Assembly: GCF_002999135.1 (NCBI RefSeq)
Contig: NZ_CP027229.1
Coordinates: 62,001 to 126,000 of the forward strand
Origin: Capnocytophaga sp. oral taxon 878
GTDB lineage: Bacteria; Bacteroidota; Bacteroidia; Flavobacteriales; Flavobacteriaceae
Length of the DNA: 64,000 nucleotides
Reading direction: 5' to 3'
Below the pieces are notes generated by a model. It saw only the letters and a program-made list of their open reading frames with translations. It ran no database searches and was not told the DNA's origin. The translations under genes were made by a program, and so were the position numbers. Positions 40,097 to 48,553 of this stretch are shown one piece after another. Each line of letters opens with the position of its first letter. The first letter of the stretch is position 1.

Positions 40097-41035
40097 CTAT
40101 ATTGCTATTGTTGTTTCATTAAAGCTAAATCCGTTTAGCAAATCGGTGGTTTTCATACGTTTTTTGGCGGGTAGTTGTAGTTCGAGCAGTTGTATATAGC
40201 CATCGGTTACGGCTATTTGTAGGTGCTTTTTGTCGGCTATTATTGTGCCTATGGGCAGCTGGTGGGTATGGGGCTGGAAAAGAGCGTCGTAGACTTTGGT
40301 GGGGAGGGTTTCTCCTTTATGGATGAACTCTGTCCAAGCGGTGGGGTAGGGGCTCATACCGCGTATGAGTTGTTCTATAGCTAATCCGTTTTTATGCCAA
40401 TTGATTTTACAGGTTTCTTTATATATTTTGGGAGCTTCGGCGAAGGTGATTTCTTTGTTTTGTGGTTGGGTAGGGCAGTTGCCTTCGGCTATTTTGTTTA
40501 CGGTTTCGCATACTAATTTGGCTCCTTGTACCATTAGCTTATCGTGTAGGGTGCCTGCGGTTTCGTGCTGGGTAATGGGGGTTATGGCTTGTGCTATGAT
40601 GGCTCCGGTATCGATTTTTTCGTCGATAAAGAAGGTAGTTACACCTGTTTGTTTTTCGCCGTTAATAATAGCCCAGTTAATGGGTGCTGCGCCGCGGTAG
40701 TTGGGCAGTAGGGAGGCGTGCAGGTTAAAGGTGCCGTATTTGGGCAGGCGCCATACTACTTCGGGTAGCATACGGAATGCTACTACTATTTGTAAATCGG
40801 GGGCGAGTGCTTTGAGTTGTGTTAAGAAGTTTTCGTCTTTGAGTTTTAGGGGTTGTAGTACGGGTATCCCTTTGCTTAGGGCATAAGTTTTTACGGGTGA
40901 TGCGTTTAGTTTTTGTCCGCGTCCGGAAGGTTTATCGGCTACGGTTACTACGCCCACTACATTGTAATTGTTTTCGACTAATGCTTGGAGGGAAGCCAAG
41001 GCGAAATCGGGCGTTCCCATAAATACGATTCTCAT
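40097..41035 (-). CDS. fmt: Methionyl-tRNA formyltransferase
   Basis: A 312-residue enzyme of normal length. M-R-I-V-F-M-G-T-P-D-F-A is at the start. The catalytic segment is H-A-S-L-L-P-N-Y-R-G-A-A-P-I-N-W (N/H/D triad with F-F-I-D-E-K-I-D-T-G-A-I), and the C-terminal tRNA-binding domain runs from about residue 205. It formylates initiator Met-tRNA. The gene is minus-strand, yet the + strand here is G-rich, part of the strand switch described below. Confidence 0.96.
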   Translation of the reverse strand: MRIVFMGTPDFALASLQALVENNYNVVGVVTVADKPSGRGQKLNASPVKTYALSKGIPVLQPLKLKDENFLTQLKALAPDLQIVVAFRMLPEVVWRLPKYGTFNLHASLLPNYRGAAPINWAIINGEKQTGVTTFFIDEKIDTGAIIAQAITPITQHETAGTLHDKLMVQGAKLVCETVNKIAEGNCPTQPQNKEITFAEAPKIYKETCKINWHKNGLAIEQLIRGMSPYPTAWTEFIHKGETLPTKVYDALFQPHTHQLPIGTIIADKKHLQIAVTDGYIQLLELQLPAKKRMKTTDLLNGFSFNETTIAI

Positions 41036-41055
41036 TTTTTAGCTAAGGGAAAAAG

Positions 41056-41107
41056 ATAAGAGGTAACAGTGTAGGGGTGTTGAAGCCTCTTGGGTGTTAC
41101 CTCTTAT
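41056..41107 (-). terminator. Hairpin after the 41117 gene
   Basis: Perfect 13-bp arms, ATAAGAGGTAACA at 41056-41068 and complement at 41095-41107, 26-nt loop, then CTTTTT on the minus strand. It separates the outer-membrane protein gene from fmt. Confidence 0.75.
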
Positions 41108-41116
41108 GGGTTGATT

Positions 41117-41617
41117 TTAAAATAAGTAAGTGATACCAGCTTTAATTCCGCCGGTAGAGAAGGCGTTGTTTTCAACGAACCACTCGAGGTTGCCTGCGAA
41201 GTGCTTGTTAAAGAAATAGCGAGCTCCTGATTGGAATCGGAATGCGATACCGGAGTCGTAATAAGATTTAATCCAGTCGTCTTTGGTGTTCATACCCCAG
41301 TTGTAGTATCCGAGGCTTAATCCTCCGTAAAGGTCGAGTGGTACGCGGATTCTGAGGTACTCGGCAAAGTGGAAGTTGCTGGTAGCTAATATACCTACGT
41401 TGGTATATCCTATGCCTGAGTAGCTATCGAAACGGAAGAATAGTTCGCCACCAAGTGATATTTGTTTGGTGATTCCGAAATCGGCAGCGCTATAGATCAT
41501 AGTGCCTGCGCCAGAAACTCCTAAGCCTCCGTTAATTTGTACACCGCCTTTGTTTATTTGAGCTGAGGCGGTTGCTAAGCTGAATATGCAGCCTATAAGT
41601 AAGATGATTTTTCTCAT
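41117..41617 (-). CDS. Small outer-membrane beta-barrel protein
   Basis: A 166-residue protein with signal peptide (about 1-19, ending A-S-A-Q). About eight amphipathic strands (G-G-V-Q-I-N-G-G-L-G-V, I-S-L-G-G-E-L-F-F-R-F, Y-G-G-L-S-L-G-Y-Y-N-W, G-I-A-F-R-F-Q-S-G-A-R-Y-F-F) end in the aromatic terminus I-T-Y-L-F. This is a typical 8-strand barrel of the DUF6646/OmpW-like size class. Role unknown. It has a good promoter at 41680-41650. Confidence 0.7.
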   Translation of the reverse strand: MRKIILLIGCIFSLATASAQINKGGVQINGGLGVSGAGTMIYSAADFGITKQISLGGELFFRFDSYSGIGYTNVGILATSNFHFAEYLRIRVPLDLYGGLSLGYYNWGMNTKDDWIKSYYDSGIAFRFQSGARYFFNKHFAGNLEWFVENNAFSTGGIKAGITYLF

Positions 41618-41649
41618 AATAGAAATATTTAAAATAGTTTTACGAGGGG

Positions 41650-41680
41650 CAAAGATACGAATATTTTTTCAATTGGCAAG
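41650..41680 (-). promoter_or_regulatory. Promoter for the 41117 gene
   Basis: Minus strand CTTG (41680-41677), 19-bp spacer, TATCTTTG (41657-41650); the start codon is at 41617. Confidence 0.75.
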
Positions 41681-41760
41681 TTTTTTAGGTAAGAGGTAAG
41701 GGGTAAGAGAGGGGGTAGGGGTATTGTTGGTGGCATACTCAGCTGTGTCAGCTCGCAGAC

Positions 41761-41809
41761 TATCCTTCGTTTATAGTTCGTTTATCCTTCGTTATTCGTT
41801 CGTTCATTG
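41761..41809 (+). repeat. Phased TTCGTT element, copy C
   Basis: TTCGTT begins at 41766, 41777, 41788 and 41799, always 11 bp apart, followed by CATTG and then an extreme G-rich tract on the same strand (41821-41880: 40 G and 1 C by hand count). It lies in the divergent gap 41618-41958. The gap also holds the minus promoter above and TATCTTTG at 41929-41936, a likely -7 box for the helicase gene. Confidence 0.88.
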
Positions 41810-41958
41810 TAGGGGAGGGTTGGGAGGTGGTGTGGTGGTGGTAGGGGGGGTGGTGGATGATGGGCTGGGGGTGGGGAGAGGGGTGAGATATTATTGTTAT
41901 TTGTAGATTATTAATTGATATTTATTGTTATCTTTGCACTCTGTTAGAACCAAGAAAT

Positions 41959-44181
41959 ATGGAACATACGATTCTATCACTTATCAATCAAACCAATAGG
42001 AATATTTTCCTTACTGGTAAGGCTGGTACTGGGAAAACGACTCTGCTGCGTAAGATTATAGATACTACTTATAAGAATACTGTGGTGGCTGCGCCTACGG
42101 GTATTGCGGCACTTAATGCAGGAGGGGTTACGTTACACTCTCTGTTTCAGTTGCCTTTTGCTTCATTTTTGCCTACTTATGGGTCGGTTCCTTTGGCGAA
42201 TGAGCTGCAACGGATAGAGAATAGGACATCGCTGCAAAAGCATTTTCAGATGCATAAGAATAAAATCCAGCTGATACGCAATATGGAGCTTCTTATTATA
42301 GATGAGGTGAGTATGCTGCGTGCGGATATGCTGGATGCTATTGATTTTTGCTTGCAACAGATACGCAGGAATAGACTGCCCTTTGGTGGGGTGCAGGTTC
42401 TGTTTATAGGAGACTTATTGCAACTGCCACCAGTGGTGAAGCAGCAAGAATGGGAGGTGCTACAGCAGTACTATGAGGGGATGTTCTTCTTCCAATCAAA
42501 GGTAGTGAAAGAGCATCCGCTACTGTATATAGAATTGGAGAAGATTTACCGACAAACAGACCCTGTATTTATTGCTTTGCTGAATCATCTGCGTGAAAAT
42601 AAGCTAACAGAAAAGGATATGGCTGAGTTGCAACGCTATGTAAAGCCTCATTTGGGTACTAAAACAGATGATAATTACATTACCCTGACAACGCATAACG
42701 CTAAAGCTGACGCTATTAATGCCCGACAGATGGAGGCTTTGAAAACGCCTGTTTATAGGTATGAGGCTAAGATAGTGAGTGATTTTCCAGAATATATGTA
42801 CCCGATAGATAAGGTGATTGAACTTAAAAAAGGGGCAAGGGTGATGTTTATTAAAAACGACCCGACGGGTAATCGGAGGTTTTTTAATGGGAAAATGGGG
42901 ACAGTACAGTCCTTAAACGATGAACGGATAGCGGTGCTTCTGGATGATGCTGATGTGATAGAGGTGGATAGATACCAGTGGAAGAATGTGCGCTACAGGC
43001 TGAATGAAACCACCAAAGAGATAGAAGAAGAGGTGCTGGGTTCATTCATACAATACCCTCTGCGACTGGCGTGGGCCATAACGATACATAAGAGTCAGGG
43101 TCTTACTTTTGAGAAGGCGGCTTTGGATATACAGAGTGTATTTGCATCGGGGCAGGCATACGTGGCGTTCTCACGATTGCGCTCCATAGATGGATTGAGA
43201 CTCCTATCGGCTGTGCCACAGAATGGTATAGAAAGTAATGAAGAGGTGTTGCAGTATGCAGCTAATAAGGCTACTGAAGGGCAAGTACAGCAAGAATGGG
43301 AGCAAGGGAGGTTGGAGTTTCTGCAAGAAATGGCAATGAGAACCTTTGATTGGGTTACCCTTGAAACGGCTTGGTTACAGCACTCCAGTAGTTATTCGGG
43401 AGAAATAGGCAATAAGAATGTATATAAAAACTGGGCGCAACAACAGTATGCAAAGGTAAAAGAACTGGTGGCTACCGCAGCTAAATTTAGCAAGCAGCTT
43501 GATGGATATTTTAGGCAAGGGGCTTCGGTGGAGTATGTGTGCGAGCGGGTAGAAAAATCGGTAGAGTATTTTATACCTTTGCTTTCGCAGGTGTGGTACC
43601 AAGTGATGTATGTGCTAGAAAAAGTGTACTACCAAAAGAAAGTAAAGGAGTTTGTAGGTGAGCTGGAAGAATTGAGCAATAATATGGGTGAAGTGGTGAA
43701 AAAACTCTTCAGACTACAACAACTGATGGCACTGGCAGCAACGGGAAAAGATTTTAGTAAAGAAACGGTTAGTACGGAACGGTTTGAAGCCTTATTTATG
43801 CAGATAGTAACTAACGTGAATAAACAGATGAAGCAGGAACAGCTATTCACAAAAGATAAGGAAGAAGAAACTCCTAAAAAGCTTAATACTTACGAGAAAA
43901 CATTGCTGCTATGGAATGAGGGTAAAAGCATTGCACAAATAGCTGAAGAGCGCAATATAACAGAAAGTACTATAAATAAGCATTTAATAAAACTGATAGA
44001 AGAAGGAAGTATAGTGGCTGACCTTGATAAGCTATTTAGTAAGAAAGAGATAGAAGAACTAAGTCCTTTGATAGATGCCTTGGAAGAGGATAGCTTAAAA
44101 ACAGTGGTAGAACAGACCCAAGGGCGCTACTCCTGGGATAAATTAAATCTTTTTAGGAAGGTGTATTTGGGGAAGGAATAA
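41959..44181 (+). CDS. Pif1/RecD-like helicase with C-terminal helix-turn-helix
   Basis: A 740-residue superfamily 1 helicase. Walker A G-K-A-G-T-G-K-T-T-L lies near residues 20-29, then A-A-P-T-G-I-A-A-L-N-A-G-G (motif Ia, Pif1-like), I-I-D-E-V-S-M-L (Walker B) and L-F-I-G-D-L-L-Q-L-P-P-V. A-I-T-I-H-K-S-Q-G-L-T-F-E and A-Y-V-A-F-S-R-L-R follow near 380-410. After a helical middle part, residues about 650-690 hold a helix-turn-helix (I-A-Q-I-A-E-E-R-N-I-T-E-S-T-I-N-K-H), the HTH_40 type often fused to this helicase. It probably acts in DNA repair or fork rescue. An AddA-like gene follows. Confidence 0.88.
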   Translation: MEHTILSLINQTNRNIFLTGKAGTGKTTLLRKIIDTTYKNTVVAAPTGIAALNAGGVTLHSLFQLPFASFLPTYGSVPLANELQRIENRTSLQKHFQMHKNKIQLIRNMELLIIDEVSMLRADMLDAIDFCLQQIRRNRLPFGGVQVLFIGDLLQLPPVVKQQEWEVLQQYYEGMFFFQSKVVKEHPLLYIELEKIYRQTDPVFIALLNHLRENKLTEKDMAELQRYVKPHLGTKTDDNYITLTTHNAKADAINARQMEALKTPVYRYEAKIVSDFPEYMYPIDKVIELKKGARVMFIKNDPTGNRRFFNGKMGTVQSLNDERIAVLLDDADVIEVDRYQWKNVRYRLNETTKEIEEEVLGSFIQYPLRLAWAITIHKSQGLTFEKAALDIQSVFASGQAYVAFSRLRSIDGLRLLSAVPQNGIESNEEVLQYAANKATEGQVQQEWEQGRLEFLQEMAMRTFDWVTLETAWLQHSSSYSGEIGNKNVYKNWAQQQYAKVKELVATAAKFSKQLDGYFRQGASVEYVCERVEKSVEYFIPLLSQVWYQVMYVLEKVYYQKKVKEFVGELEELSNNMGEVVKKLFRLQQLMALAATGKDFSKETVSTERFEALFMQIVTNVNKQMKQEQLFTKDKEEETPKKLNTYEKTLLLWNEGKSIAQIAEERNITESTINKHLIKLIEEGSIVADLDKLFSKKEIEELSPLIDALEEDSLKTVVEQTQGRYSWDKLNLFRKVYLGKE

Positions 44182-44185
44182 TTAA

Positions 44186-44215
44186 TTGTTATTTTAGAAA
44201 AAAGCGGTATATTTG
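44186..44215 (+). promoter_or_regulatory. Promoter for the AddA-like gene
   Basis: TTG at 44186-44188, 19-bp spacer, TATATTTG at 44208-44215; the ATG is at 44303. The 44182-44302 gap holds nothing else clear. Confidence 0.6.
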
Positions 44216-44302
44216 CGGCATATAACAGTAGATGTACAAAGGAAAAATCATCATAAAACTGTTGTACAGCAAAAAAGAGGATAGTGTTATAAGAAAGAGA
44301 AA

Positions 44303-47300
44303 ATGGCAAACTATACTATATACAATGCATCGGCAGGTTCGGGGAAGACATATAGCCTTGTAAAGGCTTATTTACAAATAATATTGGGCAGTAAGCATAC
44401 GGATCTTTTTAGGCATTTGCTGGCTATTACTTTTACTAATAAGGCGGTTTTTGAGATGAAGAACCGCATTATTGAATTGTTGGGAGAGTTTAGTAATGAT
44501 AAAATGCTGTATGATCCGCACCCAATGTTTGTGGAACTTCGGAAAGAGTTGAAGCTGACAGATAAAGAACTACAAGACCGAGCTGCTAAAACCTTAGAGC
44601 ATATATTACATAACTATGCTGCTTTTGGCATCAGTACTATAGATGGCTTTAACCACCAGCTAATACGTAGATTTTCATACGACTTGCATTTGAATCCGTT
44701 TTTTGAAGTACAGTTGGACAGCCAGGCTTTATTAGAACGGGCAGTAGATAACCTGATGAGTGAAGCAGGTAATGACCCTCAGCTTACAGATTTGCTTATT
44801 CAGTTTTCTAACGAAAAGATAGATGAAGATAAAAACTGGGATACTACTGCAGAGCTACTAGAAGTAGCCCAAATGCTTACAGAAGAGAATCATTATGAAC
44901 CTTTGCAACTGCTAAAAGGGAAAGAGCTAACAGACTTCTACGCTCTTAAAAACACCTTGCTAAAACAACGTAACACAGCCCTTGATACTATTAAAAGCTT
45001 GGCTAATGACTTTATGCAACTGCTTGACCAACACGGATTGGGCAAGGACGCTTTTAATAGAGGGTATGTGTATAACTTCTTTAATGAACTAACATTTGAC
45101 CCACAGAAAGAACCTTCGTGGGGTACGGTTTGGCAAGAGAATATGCTAAACGGAGAACCTCTATATGGAAAAACTGCTGCTAAGAAACTAAATACAGCCC
45201 TTATAGACTCATTACAACCTGATATTATAAGACTTTTTATGGGCATACAAGAGTCTTTTGGGGAGCTTGCTTTTGCCCGTAATGCTTTGAGGTATGTAGT
45301 GCCATTGGCATTGCTAAATAGAATACAAAGAGAGATAGAACTTATAAAAGAAGAAGAGAATATTTTGCCGATATGGGAATTTAACGGAGTTATATCATCG
45401 GAGCTTAGTAACCAGCCTGCTCCTTTTATTTATGAGCGTATAGGTGAAAGGTATCGGCATTATTTTATTGATGAGTTTCAAGATACATCGGTATTGCAAT
45501 GGCAGAATTTTATTCCGCTTATACTTAATGCTGTGCAGAGTGAGGTAGCTAAACAACAAGGCTCGGTACTGTTGGTAGGGGATGCTAAGCAATCAATCTA
45601 CCGATGGAGAGGAGGAAAGGCAGAACAGTTTATGAGTTTGTATTCGGGTGTGGAGAACCCTTTTTTTATAGAAGGGGAGACCCGTAGCTTGGATGATAAT
45701 TACCGCAGCTTAGAAGAGATTATAAATTTTAATAATAACTTTTTTAAGTTTGCAGCTGAACAGTTTGAAACTAAGCAATACAGAGAATTATATGATAATG
45801 CTATTCAAAACTATCCTAAAAGCAAAGAAAGTAAAAAACTACCAGAAGGCTATTTGAATGTTACTTTTGTTGAAATAGGAGAAGAGGAAGCACAAGAAGA
45901 AAATCAGCTTACAGTAGCACTTAGCCCACGAGAACAAACCTATTGTGATGCAATATGGGAGAAAATACAACACGCTAATAGTGCAGGAGCGGTAGATAAA
46001 GATATTACCATACTGGTACGTACCAATAAAGAAGGAGCGGCAGTGGCTTCATACTTATCGGGGAAAGGGAAGAATGTAATTTCACCAGACTCATTATTAC
46101 TGAAGAATGTGCCTTCGGTACAGTTTCTAGTATCATTGCTTCGGTTGTTATATCACCCTGAAAGTGAAGAGTTAAAAGTACAGTTGCTCTTTGATTATAT
46201 CAGGATGAAAAAAATAACTGAAGCACATTTATTTTTAAGTAAATACGTGCCAGAGCCTATAAACACATTCTTTGCTGAGTATAACTTTTCAATGGAACAG
46301 TTTAACCAATATTCATTATATGAGGGAGTGGCATTGGCAGTGAACTGTTTTGAATTGGCACGGACATCGGATGCGTACCTTACTCATTTTATGGATATTA
46401 TTTTTGATTTCAAAAATGCTAGAAAAGGAGGCTTAGCTGACTTTTTGGAGTATTGGGATGAACAAGAAAAAAACCTTAGTATCAGTTCGCCAGAAGGGCT
46501 GGATGCTATAACTGTAATGACTATACACAAGAGTAAAGGGCTTTCGGCACCGGTGATTATTTATGCTTTTGCAGATAGTAAACTCATAGACCCCCACTCG
46601 GAGAAGTTGTGGTTTAAGGTAGATAAAAGCCAATATAACGGTTTTGACTATCTGCTTATAAGTAGCAATAAAAGTTTGGAGAACTACAGTGCAGAGGCTG
46701 CTGCTTTGCTTACGCAACAACGCGAGCAAAACCGTTTAGACCAAATAAATGTGCTGTATGTGGCAATGACCCGTCCTGAATCTTTCTTATATGTGATTAC
46801 CTCCTTACCTAAAAAGGGAGGAGAAACTTATGGTACCCTTTTTCAGCAATTTTTGGCTCAAAAAGGCTGGTGGAATGATAATGTGGTAGAATATGCTTTT
46901 GGCAGCCCAATATTCCCAGAAAAGAAAGGCAAAACAGAAAACCAACAACAGCCTATCCCCTTCCAAAGAGGCTGGCAGGTACCTAACTACAAAATAGCTA
47001 CTGGGGCATCATTATTATGGGATACTCATAAGCAAGAAGCCTTAGAACGCGGTAACCTTATACACGAGCTTTTTGCTAAAATTACCTACTCTACTGACCT
47101 TGAAAGAGTGCTTGCGGATGCCCTTGAAGAAGGAACTATTACTGCTGAACAATATGAATTGCTACTACCCCAAATGGAACAACTACTTACAGATGCTACT
47201 ATAGCCCCTTTCTTCAGTAAGGATTATGAGTATTTTACCGAGCGTGAGTTTCTTGATAATGAAGGTAACTATTTTCGTCCTGATAGGTTGGCCTATAAGC

Positions 47301-47464
47301 CAGAGACCCGTGAGGTATATATTATTGATTATAAAACAGGTAGCCCTAACAATAAATATCACCAACAATTACATTACTACGAAACAAACCTAAAAGCTAT
47401 GGACTGGCAGGTGAAAGGCAAGTACTTAGTGTATTTAGACCAAGGAGTAGTGGTGAAATCTTAA
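44303..47464 (+). CDS. UvrD/AddA-like helicase with C-terminal PD-(D/E)xK nuclease
   Basis: A 1053-residue RecB/AddA-type protein. Walker A A-S-A-G-S-G-K-T lies at residues 9-16, then the F-T-N-K-A motif, H-Y-F-I-D-E-F-Q-D-T-S near 390 and V-G-D-A-K-Q-S-I-Y-R-W-R-G-G. T-I-H-K-S-K-G-L and L-Y-V-A-M-T-R-P follow. At the C-terminus R-P-D-R-L-A-Y, Y-I-I-D-Y-K-T-G and Q-L-H-Y-Y form a RecB-like nuclease site. It would process double-strand ends for recombination. AddA normally works with an AddB nuclease-helicase, often adjacent in flavobacteria; none is encoded beside it here. Confidence 0.9.
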   Translation: MANYTIYNASAGSGKTYSLVKAYLQIILGSKHTDLFRHLLAITFTNKAVFEMKNRIIELLGEFSNDKMLYDPHPMFVELRKELKLTDKELQDRAAKTLEHILHNYAAFGISTIDGFNHQLIRRFSYDLHLNPFFEVQLDSQALLERAVDNLMSEAGNDPQLTDLLIQFSNEKIDEDKNWDTTAELLEVAQMLTEENHYEPLQLLKGKELTDFYALKNTLLKQRNTALDTIKSLANDFMQLLDQHGLGKDAFNRGYVYNFFNELTFDPQKEPSWGTVWQENMLNGEPLYGKTAAKKLNTALIDSLQPDIIRLFMGIQESFGELAFARNALRYVVPLALLNRIQREIELIKEEENILPIWEFNGVISSELSNQPAPFIYERIGERYRHYFIDEFQDTSVLQWQNFIPLILNAVQSEVAKQQGSVLLVGDAKQSIYRWRGGKAEQFMSLYSGVENPFFIEGETRSLDDNYRSLEEIINFNNNFFKFAAEQFETKQYRELYDNAIQNYPKSKESKKLPEGYLNVTFVEIGEEEAQEENQLTVALSPREQTYCDAIWEKIQHANSAGAVDKDITILVRTNKEGAAVASYLSGKGKNVISPDSLLLKNVPSVQFLVSLLRLLYHPESEELKVQLLFDYIRMKKITEAHLFLSKYVPEPINTFFAEYNFSMEQFNQYSLYEGVALAVNCFELARTSDAYLTHFMDIIFDFKNARKGGLADFLEYWDEQEKNLSISSPEGLDAITVMTIHKSKGLSAPVIIYAFADSKLIDPHSEKLWFKVDKSQYNGFDYLLISSNKSLENYSAEAAALLTQQREQNRLDQINVLYVAMTRPESFLYVITSLPKKGGETYGTLFQQFLAQKGWWNDNVVEYAFGSPIFPEKKGKTENQQQPIPFQRGWQVPNYKIATGASLLWDTHKQEALERGNLIHELFAKITYSTDLERVLADALEEGTITAEQYELLLPQMEQLLTDATIAPFFSKDYEYFTEREFLDNEGNYFRPDRLAYKPETREVYIIDYKTGSPNNKYHQQLHYYETNLKAMDWQVKGKYLVYLDQGVVVKS

Positions 47465-47480
47465 AACAAGTATTTTGCAG

Positions 47481-48539
47481 ATGAAAAACATTATTATTAT
47501 TTTAATAACTTTAATTTTGGTGGCTTGTAACCCCAAAAATCCTTATGAGGGAACAACTGTTAAGCTAACAGAAATCAAAAGCTTTGCTTTGCCTAAAATA
47601 AGCATTAGGGCGATGGTATTACTATCGGATGGGAATGTAGCTTTTGCGGGCTCGGATGCTACTTTTGGCTTTATTAATACTCAGAACTATACTATTGCGG
47701 TTTCTGATATGAAGAATAGGGGGGTGATTTCGGACTTTAGGTCTGTAGCAGCTACTACACAGAATGTTTTTATACTTTCGATAGGCAACCCAGCCCTGCT
47801 ATATAAAGCTGAACAAAGTGGAATGAAAGAAGTGTACCGAGAGGAACACCCTGCTGTATTTTACGATGCAATATGCTTTATAGATGACCAATTTGGTATA
47901 GCTGTGGGCGACCCTATTGAAGGACGTATGTCGGTAATAACAAGTCATGATAAAGGTGCGCAATGGGAAAAGCAAACTTGGTCACAGACTCCTAAATTGG
48001 AAGAAGGAGAGGCTGTATTTGCTGCGAGCAATTCGGCATTGACTCATATTGGCAATAAAATATGGGTGGTGACTGGTGGCACTAAAAGTAGAGTGTTCTA
48101 CTCGGAGAATAAAGGCTATAAATGGCAGGAACTTGCTACCTTGCCTCTGGTACAGGGTAACCCTACGCAAGGCGCTTTTTCGGTAGCTTTTTACGATGAA
48201 AAGCAGGGTATAGTTGTAGGAGGAGACTACCAACATCCTACTGAACGTAAAGGCAGTGCTGCCCTTACCTTTGATGGGGGAAAAACGTGGGAGGCTATTA
48301 CCCCTGATAAGGCTATGGGGTATGCTAGCTGTGTGAGGTATATTCCTAACAGTGCAGGTTATGGATTAATAGCTACTTCGGCAAATGGTATTTTCTTTTC
48401 TAACAATAGGGGGGATAGCTGGCAACAGCTTACTGGTGACGGTAATTACTACAGCTTCCTTTTTGTAGATGAGCAGACTATTGTAGTGTCGGGGAGTGAA
48501 AAGATTAGTGTATTTAAGGTTGGTATAGATAAGAGATAA
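47481..48539 (+). CDS. Lipoprotein with BNR/Ycf48-like beta-propeller
   Basis: A 352-residue lipoprotein: signal peptide with lipobox V-A-C (C16). The rest has repeats of Asp-box type: S-H-D-K-G-A-Q-W-E, S-E-N-K-G-Y-K-W-Q-E, T-F-D-G-G-K-T-W-E and S-N-N-R-G-D-S-W-Q. These S/F-x-x-G-x-x-W units are blades of a beta-propeller like sialidase or Ycf48 proteins; no sialidase catalytic arginine triad is visible. The ATG at 47481 is used instead of a TTG at 47475 because it starts a clean signal peptide. It lies 16 bp after the AddA-like gene. Confidence 0.8.
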   Translation: MKNIIIILITLILVACNPKNPYEGTTVKLTEIKSFALPKISIRAMVLLSDGNVAFAGSDATFGFINTQNYTIAVSDMKNRGVISDFRSVAATTQNVFILSIGNPALLYKAEQSGMKEVYREEHPAVFYDAICFIDDQFGIAVGDPIEGRMSVITSHDKGAQWEKQTWSQTPKLEEGEAVFAASNSALTHIGNKIWVVTGGTKSRVFYSENKGYKWQELATLPLVQGNPTQGAFSVAFYDEKQGIVVGGDYQHPTERKGSAALTFDGGKTWEAITPDKAMGYASCVRYIPNSAGYGLIATSANGIFFSNNRGDSWQQLTGDGNYYSFLFVDEQTIVVSGSEKISVFKVGIDKR

Positions 48540-48553
48540 TAAAAGTAGGGGGA

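Noticed and set aside
41724..41906. 60-codon + frame before the helicase gene
   Set aside because: It consists of phased element copy C and its G tract (G-G-V-V-V-V-G-G). The same element is read in other frames at other copies.
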